Shown here: positions 28,501 through 37,600 of the stretch, one piece after another
How the letters are laid out: each line of letters starts with the position of its first letter
Position numbering within the stretch: position 1 is the first letter of the stretch
Origin: Ilyomonas sp965247435
Lineage (GTDB): Bacteria > Bacteroidota > Bacteroidia > Chitinophagales > Chitinophagaceae
Length of the DNA: 64,000 nt
Reading direction: 5' to 3'
NCBI GenBank assembly: GCA_965247435.1
Contig: OZ252019.1
Coordinates: 5,146,001 to 5,210,000 of the forward strand
Program-made: the position numbers and the translations under genes
Notes under the pieces: model-generated
Told to the model about the DNA's origin: nothing
Seen by the model: the letters and a program-made list of their open reading frames with translations, nothing else
The model's database searches: none

Positions 28501-29971
28501 AAGCTCCGCTGCTGGTTTTAGAACTATTAATATTAAAATCTACGCCCGCATGTACAAGATTGCCAGCACCAATATCTAAACTTAAAGCTCCTGACATATC
28601 TTTTGTAGTCGAAACATGATCGTTAATATAGCCAATATCACTCCGGTATGGTCTGAACATACCACCGGTTCCTTCACCGGAAATAGAAAAAATATCATAG
28701 GTGTATGATGGTACTGCAATATTCGGAAGCTCAGGTTTTTCCCTGTAAACAACCTCTTTTTCCCGGTTAAAATCCAATAAAGCGTCGCCAATATTTACAG
28801 CATTCTGAAAATTTAAATAGCCATAGGCAGGTATCGTTCTCTTACGATCTGTCACAGCAATCCCCTGTTTTGATACATAACCACTTAAAAAAACGTTTGG
28901 ATGTGCCGCAAAAAATTCACCTCCCGGTTTAAATGTTAGTGTATAAGAGTAGTTTGTATAGGGAACTGTGATAGTTGGTGTGTAAGAAGGACTGGCAAAT
29001 GAAATAGAAGAGGATAAAGGGTTAAAGCTTTGATCAATTATAGAATGTTTATATAATCTAAGGCCTGTTGACATCTCCAGGGATTTTAAGCCGCTCCTTG
29101 AATTATATGAGGAACCTATGGAGAAACTTCCGCTTGCCGTTGCATTTTCTTTTGCTGCCAATTGAAAAAGGGTAACATCTAAAGAAGGTTTAATAGTTAA
29201 ACCATCACGGGAGCTATTATTTAAAGACAATCCTCCGGTCAAAGTTCCTGCACTGCCAGTTCCTGAACTAATGCTGGCATTAATATTATTTTCAATACCC
29301 CATCCGCTATAATTATTATAAAAAGCTCCGACACTTGCACTGGCGTTCAATATTGGAAATCCTTTTAGCTCTAAACTTCCTCCAATAGAAGCACCAACAG
29401 TCAGGTTATCAAGAATGGAAGTTATTTTAGTCATGGTATCTGTCTTTCCATTGAAATCATCAGGAATACCCCTTACATTTCTTGTAATTGTTCCCGGGTT
29501 AATATTCCATCCAAGACCTACCCAGCTTGCTTCATCATCCATAGTAATCCCGCTGCGATAAAAAATATTGACAGGATACCCGCCTACATCCAGCAGCGGT
29601 ATATTGTAAGAAAAATCACCTGTAAATAAATCAACCATATTAGAGTTGTTAACAGCCTGAAAGGATTGCATCTCCGGTTGAGTGGGGCCACTTGTATTTA
29701 ACTTGAGGTTTTTTAAATTATGTGCTTTACTATTAATAACTTTTTTTGAAGGAATCACTATAGCTTCCGGTGAGGTAATTACTGGAAAATATTTTCCAGG
29801 TTGTGTATGAGCAACTAAAATATCTTTAGAAAAATAGTGGGTATTAAAGTGGGTGGATTCAACTTTATTTGCTAAAAGAATTGAATAGTTACTTAAAACA
29901 AACTGAGAATAAAATAAGGATAAAAAAATTAGAGCAATTGCTTTTGCCTTACCTGCGAATGCTTGAATCAT
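22514..29971 (-). CDS. Giant exported SpvB/TcB-like RHS partner protein (2485 aa)
   Basis: A large secreted protein with a signal peptide (about 1-30). Residues of about 95-170 contain the conserved Bacteroidota RHS-partner opening (MVDLFTGDFSYNIPLLDVGG, then YRSGITMDDEASWVGLGWNI). The middle is beta-rich, and the last 80 residues end in a YD-like repeat (FYEYDNDGTLIRLKKETERG). There is no toxin tip. The family accompanies RHS proteins in Bacteroidota and resembles the beta-propeller/shell components of Tc toxins. It precedes the LolA-like and RHS genes by 10 bases. The role, probably docking, encapsulation or surface display of the RHS toxin, is inferred. Confidence 0.8.
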   Translation of the reverse strand: MIQAFAGKAKAIALIFLSLFYSQFVLSNYSILLANKVESTHFNTHYFSKDILVAHTQPGKYFPVITSPEAIVIPSKKVINSKAHNLKNLKLNTSGPTQPEMQSFQAVNNSNMVDLFTGDFSYNIPLLDVGGYPVNIFYRSGITMDDEASWVGLGWNINPGTITRNVRGIPDDFNGKTDTMTKITSILDNLTVGASIGGSLELKGFPILNASASVGAFYNNYSGWGIENNINASISSGTGSAGTLTGGLSLNNSSRDGLTIKPSLDVTLFQLAAKENATASGSFSIGSSYNSRSGLKSLEMSTGLRLYKHSIIDQSFNPLSSSISFASPSYTPTITVPYTNYSYTLTFKPGGEFFAAHPNVFLSGYVSKQGIAVTDRKRTIPAYGYLNFQNAVNIGDALLDFNREKEVVYREKPELPNIAVPSYTYDIFSISGEGTGGMFRPYRSDIGYINDHVSTTKDMSGALSLDIGAGNLVHAGVDFNINSSKTSSGAWIADNQLAKTVAFKKSDSTFESVYFKNPSEKTVTPKDFYTAVGDDDVVTASLYQNGLSPTTLATNYLHRYRGKNFVGDALLTPQNSYKKQRDKRSQVISYLTADEASKVGLDRKISNYALNQWGSAPCATIISKEDRINSFRKANHISEIDVLNNDGRRYIYGLPVYNLSQKEVSYSIGTGDKAAGLGDYNTADASTDNSQGKEHYYNAELTPSYAHTFLLTGVLSPDYIDLTGDGVSDDDPGDAIKFNYSKVASSTKPFSWRAPNLPGKVTYNESLQTYSRDDKGSYIYGQKELWYLNTIESKNMVAVFIVENRADINSVLENGNLQTDTISKRLKEIRLYTKSDFVKNGAKAVSIKTVHFEYAYDLCKGINGITNQGKLTLKRIWFTYNGNDKGIKNPYAFNYTGNNPTYNTYSNDRWGNYKNTAANTKGGNQISNADYPYAVQDSVTAAYNASAWTLDSIKIPSGGRIKVSYESDDYAFVQNKRAMQMFNVVGLSRAKPTTLYATAGSGNLTNVLYDKSISVDNNPDNLYVGIRVSMPVINNQDLYQKYLEGINKIYFKLKVQMPTDMWGSGYEYVPCYADIDNTVSEYYGYLSGNTTVIWVKLKGISLQGDADGNYSPLAKGAIQFLRMNLPSKAYPGSEIGSNISPTSAIKVIGALGTNLIKSFESFDRIARQNNWAYQIDTNRTIVRLNTPTYKKYGGGLRVKSIIMYDNWHLMTTQKEATYGQTYTYTTSKNINGSITTISSGVASYEPMLGGEENPWRQPLEYTEKLSPLAPVTLGYSEEPLGETFFPSPSIGYSDVQVRTIHADGIKSATGLEETKFYTSYDFPTLVDHSMLSPENVKRYKSPLSNFLRINSRHYLNMSQGFKIELNDMNGKMRSQATFSEANFTTPISYIENFYKVDDKNAELKHLNNTTSTISATGLIDTTSSIGKDVELMMDMREQSTITIGANVNIDLDAFVVFLVPILLTSVLPLPQYEENRFRSIATTKVIQRYGILDSIVVIDKGSKISTENLLYDSETGDPLLTRTKNEFNDTLYNFQYPAHWAYSGMSMAYKNIAASFSSENNSNIIIAKGILSSSGKYPNLLNNFESGDEILATGREAIKIDTPFNCNGVQSGCISIQYSPATFTAKKIWAVDARKIDTASPVGIFFLDSAGNPYSATAVTMKIVRSGKRNMGSTPIGTITCLKNPVKFVSGESRLVIDSTVQILNTSAAAYKDLWKVKDYLYLKDSAVTEIQNTSIILNPLNATTFVEYKDNGSPTYTKYSNSNNILTGFEYHDNYSGLSGCHTKYYSYKTALNFNFSGVPYQSHIVSATISFTNKIPSDFNYHSGDCNENFNFTTSTASYSGVSASYLKRITGAWNSTTTYNNLSATDTNESTVVYTNTQSSPANCTNLIQDIVDTSQQYGLLFQIQKNSFSIDGQNETNYLNFCANNGSGCYAPALNITYAQPVVNHYYVCRSPITQRSVNPYMYGIFGNWRVDKAYVYYGDRRENNLTDSTNIRTNGAIKNYTSYWSFLNNKLKATTDTTNWIWNTQTTMYNRKGLELENKDPLGRYNSGQYGYNESLPISVTQNSLYQEQFFDGFEDYSYSSQNCFVNCTLPRDVDFTKYGGVLIDSVKHSGNYSLRVKADTTINIPISLSAPLQPSLNPLKVSIDTLNFKDTSVTSTGNGQFTVGYGYIGQCIGNPTSYTTRLEPDTSGLYQIVMSNINCTQCASGSQNKLIFTLTGFGLNIYDTVIANTTDFSITVTLGAGNVYDLAVFSVPDANQCYMNNRPTFSWKRLSNCAYGQQLVQIPNRYIYSGNITTGVTSYQSHQCTQVNGIYGYNSILLPGFSIFDSKKYIFSCWVREDRDCSCDTFDLNQVKFIFTDSSNNSVSRTLKPSGNIIEGWQRYEDTVTVPFNAAAMKLSLQATGSSNVFFDDIRILPYNATMKSFVYNPLTLRLMAELDENNYTTFYEYDNDGTLIRLKKETERGIKTIKETRSSLSTQSDQ

Positions 29972-30019
29972 TGGGAATTAATTTAGTTCTGAGAACAAAA
30001 AAGTTAGTTGTCGGTTTGG

Positions 30020-31102
30020 CTACTCATTGTATATAAATTTGCTATTCCAAGATTCATTTCTTGAATTTAAAAGTTCAAACAAATAAGTAGTTTTATCTAA
30101 CAATTCATTTTCTATAGGGAGTTCTATAAAATTTCGTCCAATTAGTACATGTAGGCTTCCAGATTTAAAAGGCTCAGCATTTACATTATCGACATTCCAA
30201 ATTTTATAACTTACAATACTGTCTTCTGATTCATTATAATAATAAAATTTAGGTACGCCATAGAATGCGGACAAAGATCCATCTTCCTCTTTCTTTAGCT
30301 TTATGTATGGGATATTGCCTTCCACAACAATATTTTGATTTGCAGATAGTTTGAAAGTCCATATATCACTTTCAGCAGCGTATTGGGAATTATTTTTTGC
30401 AATTATCTGCCAGGCATAGGTCTTGGAAGTGTCCAGCGGCATATTTGAGGAAGGATAATTAATAAACAAATCGGTTAGTGCATCACTGTTCATAATAGGA
30501 ATATTATTTTGAATGGCGTCAGAGGAAGCTTGTCCCGGCTGTACTTCAACTAATTTAAATTCATAAGTTAAATAACTAAACAGATTAAGCGGAGAAGGAG
30601 GTAGCCAGGTAAATAAAGGAAATGCATTTTCAGAAGTACTTTGATCAAAAGGAGTGGATAAGATAGGGGGGCTCAGTGGCTCTACATTGACATTAATACA
30701 TTCATCAAGCATTTCTGAAATATGTACATTACTTACATTATACAATGTATAACAAGCTTCAAAATTGCCTATAGCGAGATAACCATTAGGATCATGATCA
30801 CTTATTAGGGGGGATGGGTAATCATAGTCTATTACTATATCATTTGCTTGTATTTGTTTAGCTCCATTCATTAATAGAAAAGAATTGGTCATGCCTGTTA
30901 AAACAGCTTGGCCTGTAGTTACGTCTGAAAGCACAAGTCCAATTTTAACCTGCGTTTCTGGTGTACTATTCAGTAATGTCATATTCCACAATTGTGGCTT
31001 TAGCATCACTCCCGATGGAGGAACCTGCAAAGTCATAGTAACTTGTCCGTTTAAACATAACCCTGAAAAAAGAAATACCATTAGCATAATATTCCTGCTC
31101 AT
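30020..31102 (-). CDS. Exported fibronectin-III-like protein of the RHS operon
   Basis: A 360-aa protein with a signal peptide (MSRNIMLMVFLFSGLCLNGQ). The N-terminal half (about 22-140) is a beta domain typical of proteins found next to Bacteroidota RHS genes (TANFOR-like, by memory of the family). Residues of about 145-255 look like a fibronectin-III fold (PPILSTPFDQ, FTWLPPS, YAWQIIAKN). It lies 48 bases before the giant partner and 9 bases after the 762-aa gene. It is likely an adhesion or scaffold part of the same exported complex. Confidence 0.65.
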   Translation of the reverse strand: MSRNIMLMVFLFSGLCLNGQVTMTLQVPPSGVMLKPQLWNMTLLNSTPETQVKIGLVLSDVTTGQAVLTGMTNSFLLMNGAKQIQANDIVIDYDYPSPLISDHDPNGYLAIGNFEACYTLYNVSNVHISEMLDECINVNVEPLSPPILSTPFDQSTSENAFPLFTWLPPSPLNLFSYLTYEFKLVEVQPGQASSDAIQNNIPIMNSDALTDLFINYPSSNMPLDTSKTYAWQIIAKNNSQYAAESDIWTFKLSANQNIVVEGNIPYIKLKKEEDGSLSAFYGVPKFYYYNESEDSIVSYKIWNVDNVNAEPFKSGSLHVLIGRNFIELPIENELLDKTTYLFELLNSRNESWNSKFIYNE

Positions 31103-31111
31103 AAGTGTGTT

Positions 31112-33400
31112 TTAGAAAATTTTGAAATAACTAAATCTGCCAACATTATTCTGCACCAGTTGCCTGCTTGGCCCTGGAATGTATCCTTTCTCCGCAAAGA
31201 ATTGAAAATCACCTAATTTTTTAATCTTTAGTAAGATGTTAGCATTATAGCCTATCAGTTTATTAGCTATAATGGTTTGTTTAGTATATTTCAAACCACA
31301 CCCAAACTGAATAATATTGTTTAGTTTGAGTTGCATTGCACTGCTGATTGAATATAGCTGGTAATCTGGGTTTACCGCATCTGCTAGCGTTTGAGTTAGA
31401 GTAAATCGCTTTAAAAAAACTGTATGACTTAGTAAAAGATTTTTTGTATTAAAATAGATAAATCCGCTATCATTTTGACGGTTGTAAAATTTGGAAAACG
31501 AGAAATAGGTATTCATTTTTGTATGCCGAAAATTATAAAAATGGCTTACATAGCTGTTAAGGGTATAAAATAAAGTTTCAGTGTATTGATCTGTGTTAAA
31601 CTTTATTAGTTGCGAGCTTGGAAAATAGCCAATAGAGATAATAGGAAGCCTTCTGATATTCATAGTGGCTTGTATGCTTTTAAATAAAGTTTTACTATAA
31701 AACTGATTATCCAGGTAAGGATTTGTAAAGTCATTTGTTTTGATTGAGGCAATAACATTAAGTTTTCTTTTAAAGAAAGGCTGCTCAATTTTAGCGGCCC
31801 ATAGAGACTGAGAAGAATTGGTATTAAATAAGCTAAAAGATTGAAAGTTTGTACCTATGTGTTTATACGATCCTGTAAACCTTGTCTGCGTTTTAGAAAG
31901 GTAAGATGCTATTCTGAACGAATAAGCCTCATTAGAATGATCCTTAAATGAAAATGTACTGCTTAATGTACTTTGCTTAGTAAGGGAACGGTTATAGAAA
32001 GGAAGAGACGATTTAGCAACTTCAAATGTAATAAAAGTAGATTGTGTGATTTTAAAGTTACTCTCAATTGCAAAACCTGTTAGATTATAATTTGGCTTTA
32101 TAATGCTATCATTCATGCTCGATACATTATTATAAAGCTGCTTTTTACCACTAAAAAAAGTAAAAATAATATTGTTTCCTTCTTTTGATCCCCTGCCATA
32201 CCTGACTATATTTAAGTATTGCTTTTGTTTCGTAAGGTTATTCACAATAAATTCTCTATATCGATAGTCGATGTAGCCACTTGCTACTGCATAATAAGCG
32301 GATGGATTATATTCTACTTGCAATCCATTAATAGTTATATTTTTTGCAGTAAGATCAGAATAGTTCAGAACACTTCTTCCTATATTAAATGATTTTAGTG
32401 CCATAAGGCTCTTGTAACCCTTTGGTAATACAGAATCCGGAATTGCATTTGCACGTATTGTATTTGACAGTGACTTTAGATTATTAGAATTTCGAGACTG
32501 ATTTTTTAAGTTATTTCGTGCATTCTCAAATACTGTTTGACTTTTTTGATATTCCTTTTCCAAATCCTTTAGCTGATTGGTTAGTGTATCAAGCAATTTT
32601 TCCTTTGCGTAATATTTTTTTAGCATTGAATCTTGGGCATCCTGGATTTTTGATATGTTAAGCAAAGAGTCAGAAAGGTTGACAGTTAAATCAGATTTAG
32701 AAGTAGTATTTATTCTACTATAAAGTTGCTTTTCCTTTTCTTCCACCATTTTTTGAATAATTGATGGATTTAAGAGCCATTTTTTTAAGCTTCCGATTTC
32801 CGCTTCTTTTTCTTTAACGAGCTCTTTTAACTGATTTAACATTTTGTCCTGAATACTTTGATATAGTAGCCATTGTTCTACTTTTTTGCTAAGCGTATTT
32901 CTAAATTCTTGACTATTAAATTGGAAGTTTATTCCGGTAATATCTCGCAGCATTGAAGAATTGCTAAAGTGAGTTGAAAAACCAACCCTGAATGGATACT
33001 CATTCTTGAGCGTTACATCTAGATACGTTCTTATTGTGTGTTGATATATATTATTATCGTAGTAGGGTGTGTCTACATTTGATTGATATAAGACATCGTA
33101 ATAAATATTTCCATGAATTTTGATGATGGATTCATTTTTAAGGTTTGCTTTCGCAATGTCTTTTAGCGCTGTAACATTGTTTTCGACAAATAAAAATCTT
33201 CGGAATTTGGCAGTTTTCTTATCAACAATAGCGAATATTCCTGGTGTGAGACATAAGAATGAGGTAGTGTCTTTTGTAATTATTTTGATTATTGAATCTT
33301 TATTATATTCATAGTTCTCAATTGCATAAAGTTTTTGACTCTTTGCTTTTAAACAAAAAATTAATAAGAACATTAATAGTTTGAATGCAAGCAATCTCAT
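31112..33400 (-). CDS. Exported coiled-coil/beta-barrel protein, first gene of the RHS operon
   Basis: A 762-aa protein with a signal peptide (about 1-22). Residues of about 175-310 are a long charged coiled coil. From about 370 to the end, alternating strands rich in Y, F, N and S (YIDYRYREFIVNNL, FSKFYNRQNDSGFIYF) and a final aromatic residue (RFSYFKIF) are typical of an outer-membrane beta-barrel. It could be the outer-membrane anchor or porter of the RHS complex. It is first in the operon, with a matching promoter upstream. The barrel assignment is by strand pattern only. Confidence 0.65.
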   Translation of the reverse strand: MRLLAFKLLMFLLIFCLKAKSQKLYAIENYEYNKDSIIKIITKDTTSFLCLTPGIFAIVDKKTAKFRRFLFVENNVTALKDIAKANLKNESIIKIHGNIYYDVLYQSNVDTPYYDNNIYQHTIRTYLDVTLKNEYPFRVGFSTHFSNSSMLRDITGINFQFNSQEFRNTLSKKVEQWLLYQSIQDKMLNQLKELVKEKEAEIGSLKKWLLNPSIIQKMVEEKEKQLYSRINTTSKSDLTVNLSDSLLNISKIQDAQDSMLKKYYAKEKLLDTLTNQLKDLEKEYQKSQTVFENARNNLKNQSRNSNNLKSLSNTIRANAIPDSVLPKGYKSLMALKSFNIGRSVLNYSDLTAKNITINGLQVEYNPSAYYAVASGYIDYRYREFIVNNLTKQKQYLNIVRYGRGSKEGNNIIFTFFSGKKQLYNNVSSMNDSIIKPNYNLTGFAIESNFKITQSTFITFEVAKSSLPFYNRSLTKQSTLSSTFSFKDHSNEAYSFRIASYLSKTQTRFTGSYKHIGTNFQSFSLFNTNSSQSLWAAKIEQPFFKRKLNVIASIKTNDFTNPYLDNQFYSKTLFKSIQATMNIRRLPIISIGYFPSSQLIKFNTDQYTETLFYTLNSYVSHFYNFRHTKMNTYFSFSKFYNRQNDSGFIYFNTKNLLLSHTVFLKRFTLTQTLADAVNPDYQLYSISSAMQLKLNNIIQFGCGLKYTKQTIIANKLIGYNANILLKIKKLGDFQFFAEKGYIPGPSRQLVQNNVGRFSYFKIF

Positions 33401-33427
33401 ATTGGGCTAAGAATTGAATTGTTAAAA

Positions 33428-33458
33428 TGAAGTTAGGGATTTATTAAAGAAAAGCAAA
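33428..33458 (-). promoter_or_regulatory. Promoter of the RHS operon
   Basis: On the minus strand a TTTG (33455-33458) is followed 19 bases later by TAACTTCA (33428-33435), a fair match to the Bacteroidota pattern TTTG-N19-TAnnTTTG. It lies 28 bases before the first start codon of the operon. Confidence 0.5.
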
Positions 33459-33581
33459 TTTTTTAAAATTACTTTTAAGTTATGTGTTGTGATAACTTAT
33501 ATATACATAAAATAGACTTACACTAATTTGAGCTAGGGTCGTAGTCATGTATTTGTGCATGTTGCAAACTATTCGCCAAGC

Positions 33582-33911
33582 CAGTGCAGTCAAAAGCAAT
33601 GGTTTTTATTGAGCTGCTTTTCACTGCACTGCCCTTCGGGTACGCAGTAGCTTGTCATATACTCAAGCACTTCTTATGCTTTATCTAACCGTCCTATGGA
33701 CTGATAGCTACCTTTATGAAGCTTGCCGCGTTCGGCTCTATGACGTTCCATTACGCTTGCTTTGCACAAGCGCTCCTAAACATGCCCTCTTTCCCTACCC
33801 TCATAAATCCCTGCGCAAAGAGGCCAGTAGTTTAGTCGCTGGCCTATGAGCTTCATTCCACGATCAAGACGCCTCACTTTCGGCCGCTTCATTTCAGGAA
33901 GCTATCAGTCC
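33582..33911. repeat. Palindrome-rich intergenic block between the two RHS regions
   Basis: The 745-bp gap between the RHS operon and the next gene holds a cluster of inverted repeats and is richer in GC than its surroundings. A 17-bp stem with one mismatch pairs 33582-33598 with 33615-33631; CCC-TTCG-GG follows directly. An inner stem GGCCAG/CTGGCC lies near 33826-33845. A 16-bp inverted repeat with one mismatch (GGACTGATAGCTACCT and its partner) frames 33698-33713 and 33896-33911. No convincing gene is present. It could be a structured RNA, a miniature mobile element or a recombination site. Confidence 0.6.
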
Positions 33912-34146
33912 AATCTCAATCCTAAGTCTGAATGAAAATAAGATATGCAAAACGGTATAGCAGTTGCCAACTAAAGAATACATTGCCTTTAAATCAACAT
34001 CAAAAAGGAATTTAATTTTTTCATTTCAATATTCTTTCTACATTTAGTTCAGCATTGCTTCTAAGCCCGGCATATAACCTTAAGCCTGAATTAGTACACT
34101 TTCCTCTCACCTACGTTTTTTTATTAACCCTCAAAATACCAATCCT

Positions 34147-34638
34147 ATGTCTTCCCTTGCTGTAATCCACTCTCATTGGCATCACCATTTCGACAACATG
34201 CAACTTTCTGTAAATGAGTTCTATTCAGAGATTCAGGAAAAGATAAAAACATATCAGTTTCCAAATGTCTCTTCCAAACGTATTTCACAATCAGAAGGAG
34301 GCTTGCTTTCCGCAAATCGCGAATACCTGCGCATTGCACGAAATGAATATGCCTTTGACATTTGCGCTGCACCCTTTGGCAAGTCTTTTTTTATCTCCTG
34401 GTGGCTTGGCGAAAAAGGAAGTGCAATGGTTGATTTGCTTGCTCGTATTCCCTTCATTGGTGGCTTCTTGGCCCGCAAAGCGCAACAGCGTACCTATTAT
34501 CAAATGGACACAGAAACGATGTTTAAGGAAAGTGTGAATGCTATTATCCAAAATGTGATTGATAAAGTGACGCAGGAAAAAGGAGTTCGGCAATTAGCGC
34601 CGGAGGAACGAATATTCAAAGACTACAACACCAAATAG
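34147..34638 (+). CDS. Hypothetical partner of the VirD4-like ATPase
   Basis: A 163-aa protein with an amphipathic N-terminal helix, a central strand-rich region (SANREYLRIARNEYAFDICA, then SFFISWWLGEK), a short hydrophobic segment (about 97-107) and a helical C-terminus. It resembles small proteins that sit next to VirD4/TraG-like ATPases in mobile elements of several phyla, but I cannot name the family. Its stop codon overlaps the GTG start of the ATPase gene (TAGTG), so the two are translated together and probably act together. Confidence 0.6.
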   Translation: MSSLAVIHSHWHHHFDNMQLSVNEFYSEIQEKIKTYQFPNVSSKRISQSEGGLLSANREYLRIARNEYAFDICAAPFGKSFFISWWLGEKGSAMVDLLARIPFIGGFLARKAQQRTYYQMDTETMFKESVNAIIQNVIDKVTQEKGVRQLAPEERIFKDYNTK

Positions 34639-37600
34639 TGAATAGTGATTCTGATATAAAAAAAGGGAGGCAACTCACAGAGCAATTCTATGAGTGGGAG
34701 GCTCGTGGCCGCGGCTGGCTGTTAGCAGATGAATTGGTGCAGCTTGAATCCCCCTTTCATCCGTTCTTTTTTCATTTTGTTCCTACTTCCTATATTGATG
34801 ACGGCAAACAGCACACAGTCTTTAGCAAGGCCCTTGACTTTTTAAAGGGCGGAACAAAAGAGCCAATTATTGAAAGCTACAAGACACCTCCTATTGATCC
34901 CTTCATTTATGAAGATGAACAACCATTGACCTTGCTACAGATAGCCTTCCCACGAGGCTACAAGGTACGTGCAGAAATGATGGAGCAATTCTTCGTGATG
35001 CTTTCTTTTTGCACGGAACAACCGATAAGCTTTGAGATTGTTGCAACGCATACCAATATTCAAGTACAGTTAGTTCTACGCGAAGTTGATGAGCACTATA
35101 TTAAAAGCCAACTCAAAGCATATTTTCCGGAATGTAACGTACAGGACAAAAGTGAAACTCTGTTTGATCTTTTTTCAGATGAGCTTTCTTTTTATATTGT
35201 GGACTTTGGCTTGAAAGAAGAGTTCATGCGGCCGCTGTCTTTAGTGACAAGCTATGATCATGACCCCTATATGAGCTTGTTTGCTATTTTGGATGCATTA
35301 CGACAAGATGAGCGTATCATTATACAACTACTTTTTAATGGTACTCAAAATCCCTGGACACCAAGTATTCTAAATTCCGTCTCCGACGGAAGAAACGGCT
35401 CTTTTTTTATCGATGCACCGGACATGCTTGCTTTGGCGCAAGAAAAAGTATCAAAGCCATTGTGCGCAGTGACGGCACGGATAGTGACGCAAAGCGAATC
35501 GGTGGAACATGCAGCAGTATTATTAGAACGTGCTGCTACTTTATTCACGCATCTTTCCGCTTCTAAATATAATTCCCTACTGCCTTTAAGTGATTCAGCG
35601 TATGATGTCAATACACGCATTGAAGACGTTTTGCTTCGGGTATCACATCGTGTTGGGATGCTCTTAAATGTTCGGGAACTTGCAACGCTTGCTCACTTCC
35701 CTTCAGCTTCCATCACTTCTGAAAAATTAGTGCGGGATATCCAAAAAACAAAAGCAGCACCAGCTAACACGGAAGGTCAAGCATACATGCTTGGCATAAA
35801 CAGTCATCAAGGGATAGATCGTATTGTGTCACTGAGTGCTGAACAGCGTTTGCGACACATGCATATCATTGGCGCAACTGGTACCGGCAAATCAACACTA
35901 TTACTTAATCTCATTAATCAGGACATTCACCATAAGGAAGGCTTTTGTGTATTAGACCCACATGGTGATTTGATTGAAACAATACTCACACTCATTCCAG
36001 CCAACCGCGTTAACGATGTTGTACTCATTGACCCCTTTGATAGCGAATATCCGGTTGCATTTAACATTCTTCACGCACATTCTGATATTGAAAAAGAAAT
36101 TCTTTCGTCCGATCTTGTTGCGCTTTTCAAGCGCTTTTCTACTTCCTGGGGTGATCAGATGAATTCAGTATTTGCTAATGCCATTCTTGCCTTTTTAGAA
36201 AGCACCACCGGCGGCACGTTAGTTGATTTACGCCGGTTCCTGATTGAAAAAGACTTTAGGGAAAAGTTTCTAAAGACGGTCACTGATCAAAATGTTGTGT
36301 ACTATTGGCAAAAAGAATTTCCAATATTAAAGAGCAATTCCATTGGTCCGATATTAACCAGGCTTGATAGCTTTCTTCGTCCAAAGCTGATTCGAAACAT
36401 GGTTTCCGACAAACAAAGTTTGGATTTTGAGCACTTGATGGATTCGAAGAAGATTATTCTAGTGAAGCTCTCACAAGGGTTAATCGGTGCAGAAAACAGT
36501 TTTCTCTTAGGTGCTTTTATCGTGTCCAAAATTCAACAAGCCGCAATGGCGCGCCAAGCCAAACACCAGGCAGCACGCAATAATTTTTGGCTCTACATTG
36601 ATGAGTTTGGTTCGTTTGTGACACCAAGTATGGCGATGATATTAAGCGGAGCGCGTAAATATCACTTAGGGCTTGTCTTAGCGCACCAAGACATGCACCA
36701 GATAATAAAGTATGATAGCGAGCTTTCTAATGCAATACTTGCTAATGCCGGCACACGAATTTGTTTTCGATTGGGAGACACAGACGCAAAGCGGTTGCAA
36801 GACGGATTTTCGTATTTTGATGCAAGTGACTTACAAAACCTCCCTATAGGGCACACCATCAATCGTGCGAATCGCACGGAGCAAGATTTTTCAATGCAGG
36901 TCTTGCCACTGCAAAGAATAAACGCCACTGATTATACTCAAACTATTATTGACCGCTCCAGGGAGATGTACGCCATACAAAAACTGATAATGGAGGACAT
37001 TCCTTTTGAATCGGTAGAAGATGTGACAGATGTATCAAAAGAACCAAAGGAAAAAGCGCCAGCAGAAAGTCATACGTACATTTCCTATGAACCGGTGAAT
37101 GATAAGCAAAATGAAGATAGTCCTATTGAAAATAAAAAGAAGGAGAACAAGCCATTAATCAATAAACCTCCTGCAAAAAAGGAAAGCAAAAAATCATCTG
37201 GCGATGATGACGCTGTATTAAAAAAAGCAGAAACTGAGCACCGGTACATGCAGTTGCTGATTAAGAAAATGGCAGAAGCACGAGGATATAAAGCGGCTTT
37301 AGAAGTTCCGACAGCAAATGGTGGCAAAGTGGATGTGGCTTTAGAGAAAGACAACATAAAAATAGCTTGCGAGGTTTCCGTAACAACAGATGCTACTTGG
37401 GAACTGCATAACATTGAAAAGTGTCTGCAGGCCGGGTATAGCACTGTCATTGTATGTTCTAAAGAACAAAAAAGTATTGAGGCTATAAAACAAAAGATCA
37501 AAGCTTCGCTTTCATCTTTACTTCAAAGTCGTGTGCAGGTATTACAGCCGGAAGAATTGTTTCAGTATTTAGATTCAAAGACTATAGATAAAACGCCAAA

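Noticed and set aside
33652..33849. 66-codon open frame in the palindromic block
   Set aside because: The frame has no protein-like composition and overlaps several inverted repeats; it looks like chance.
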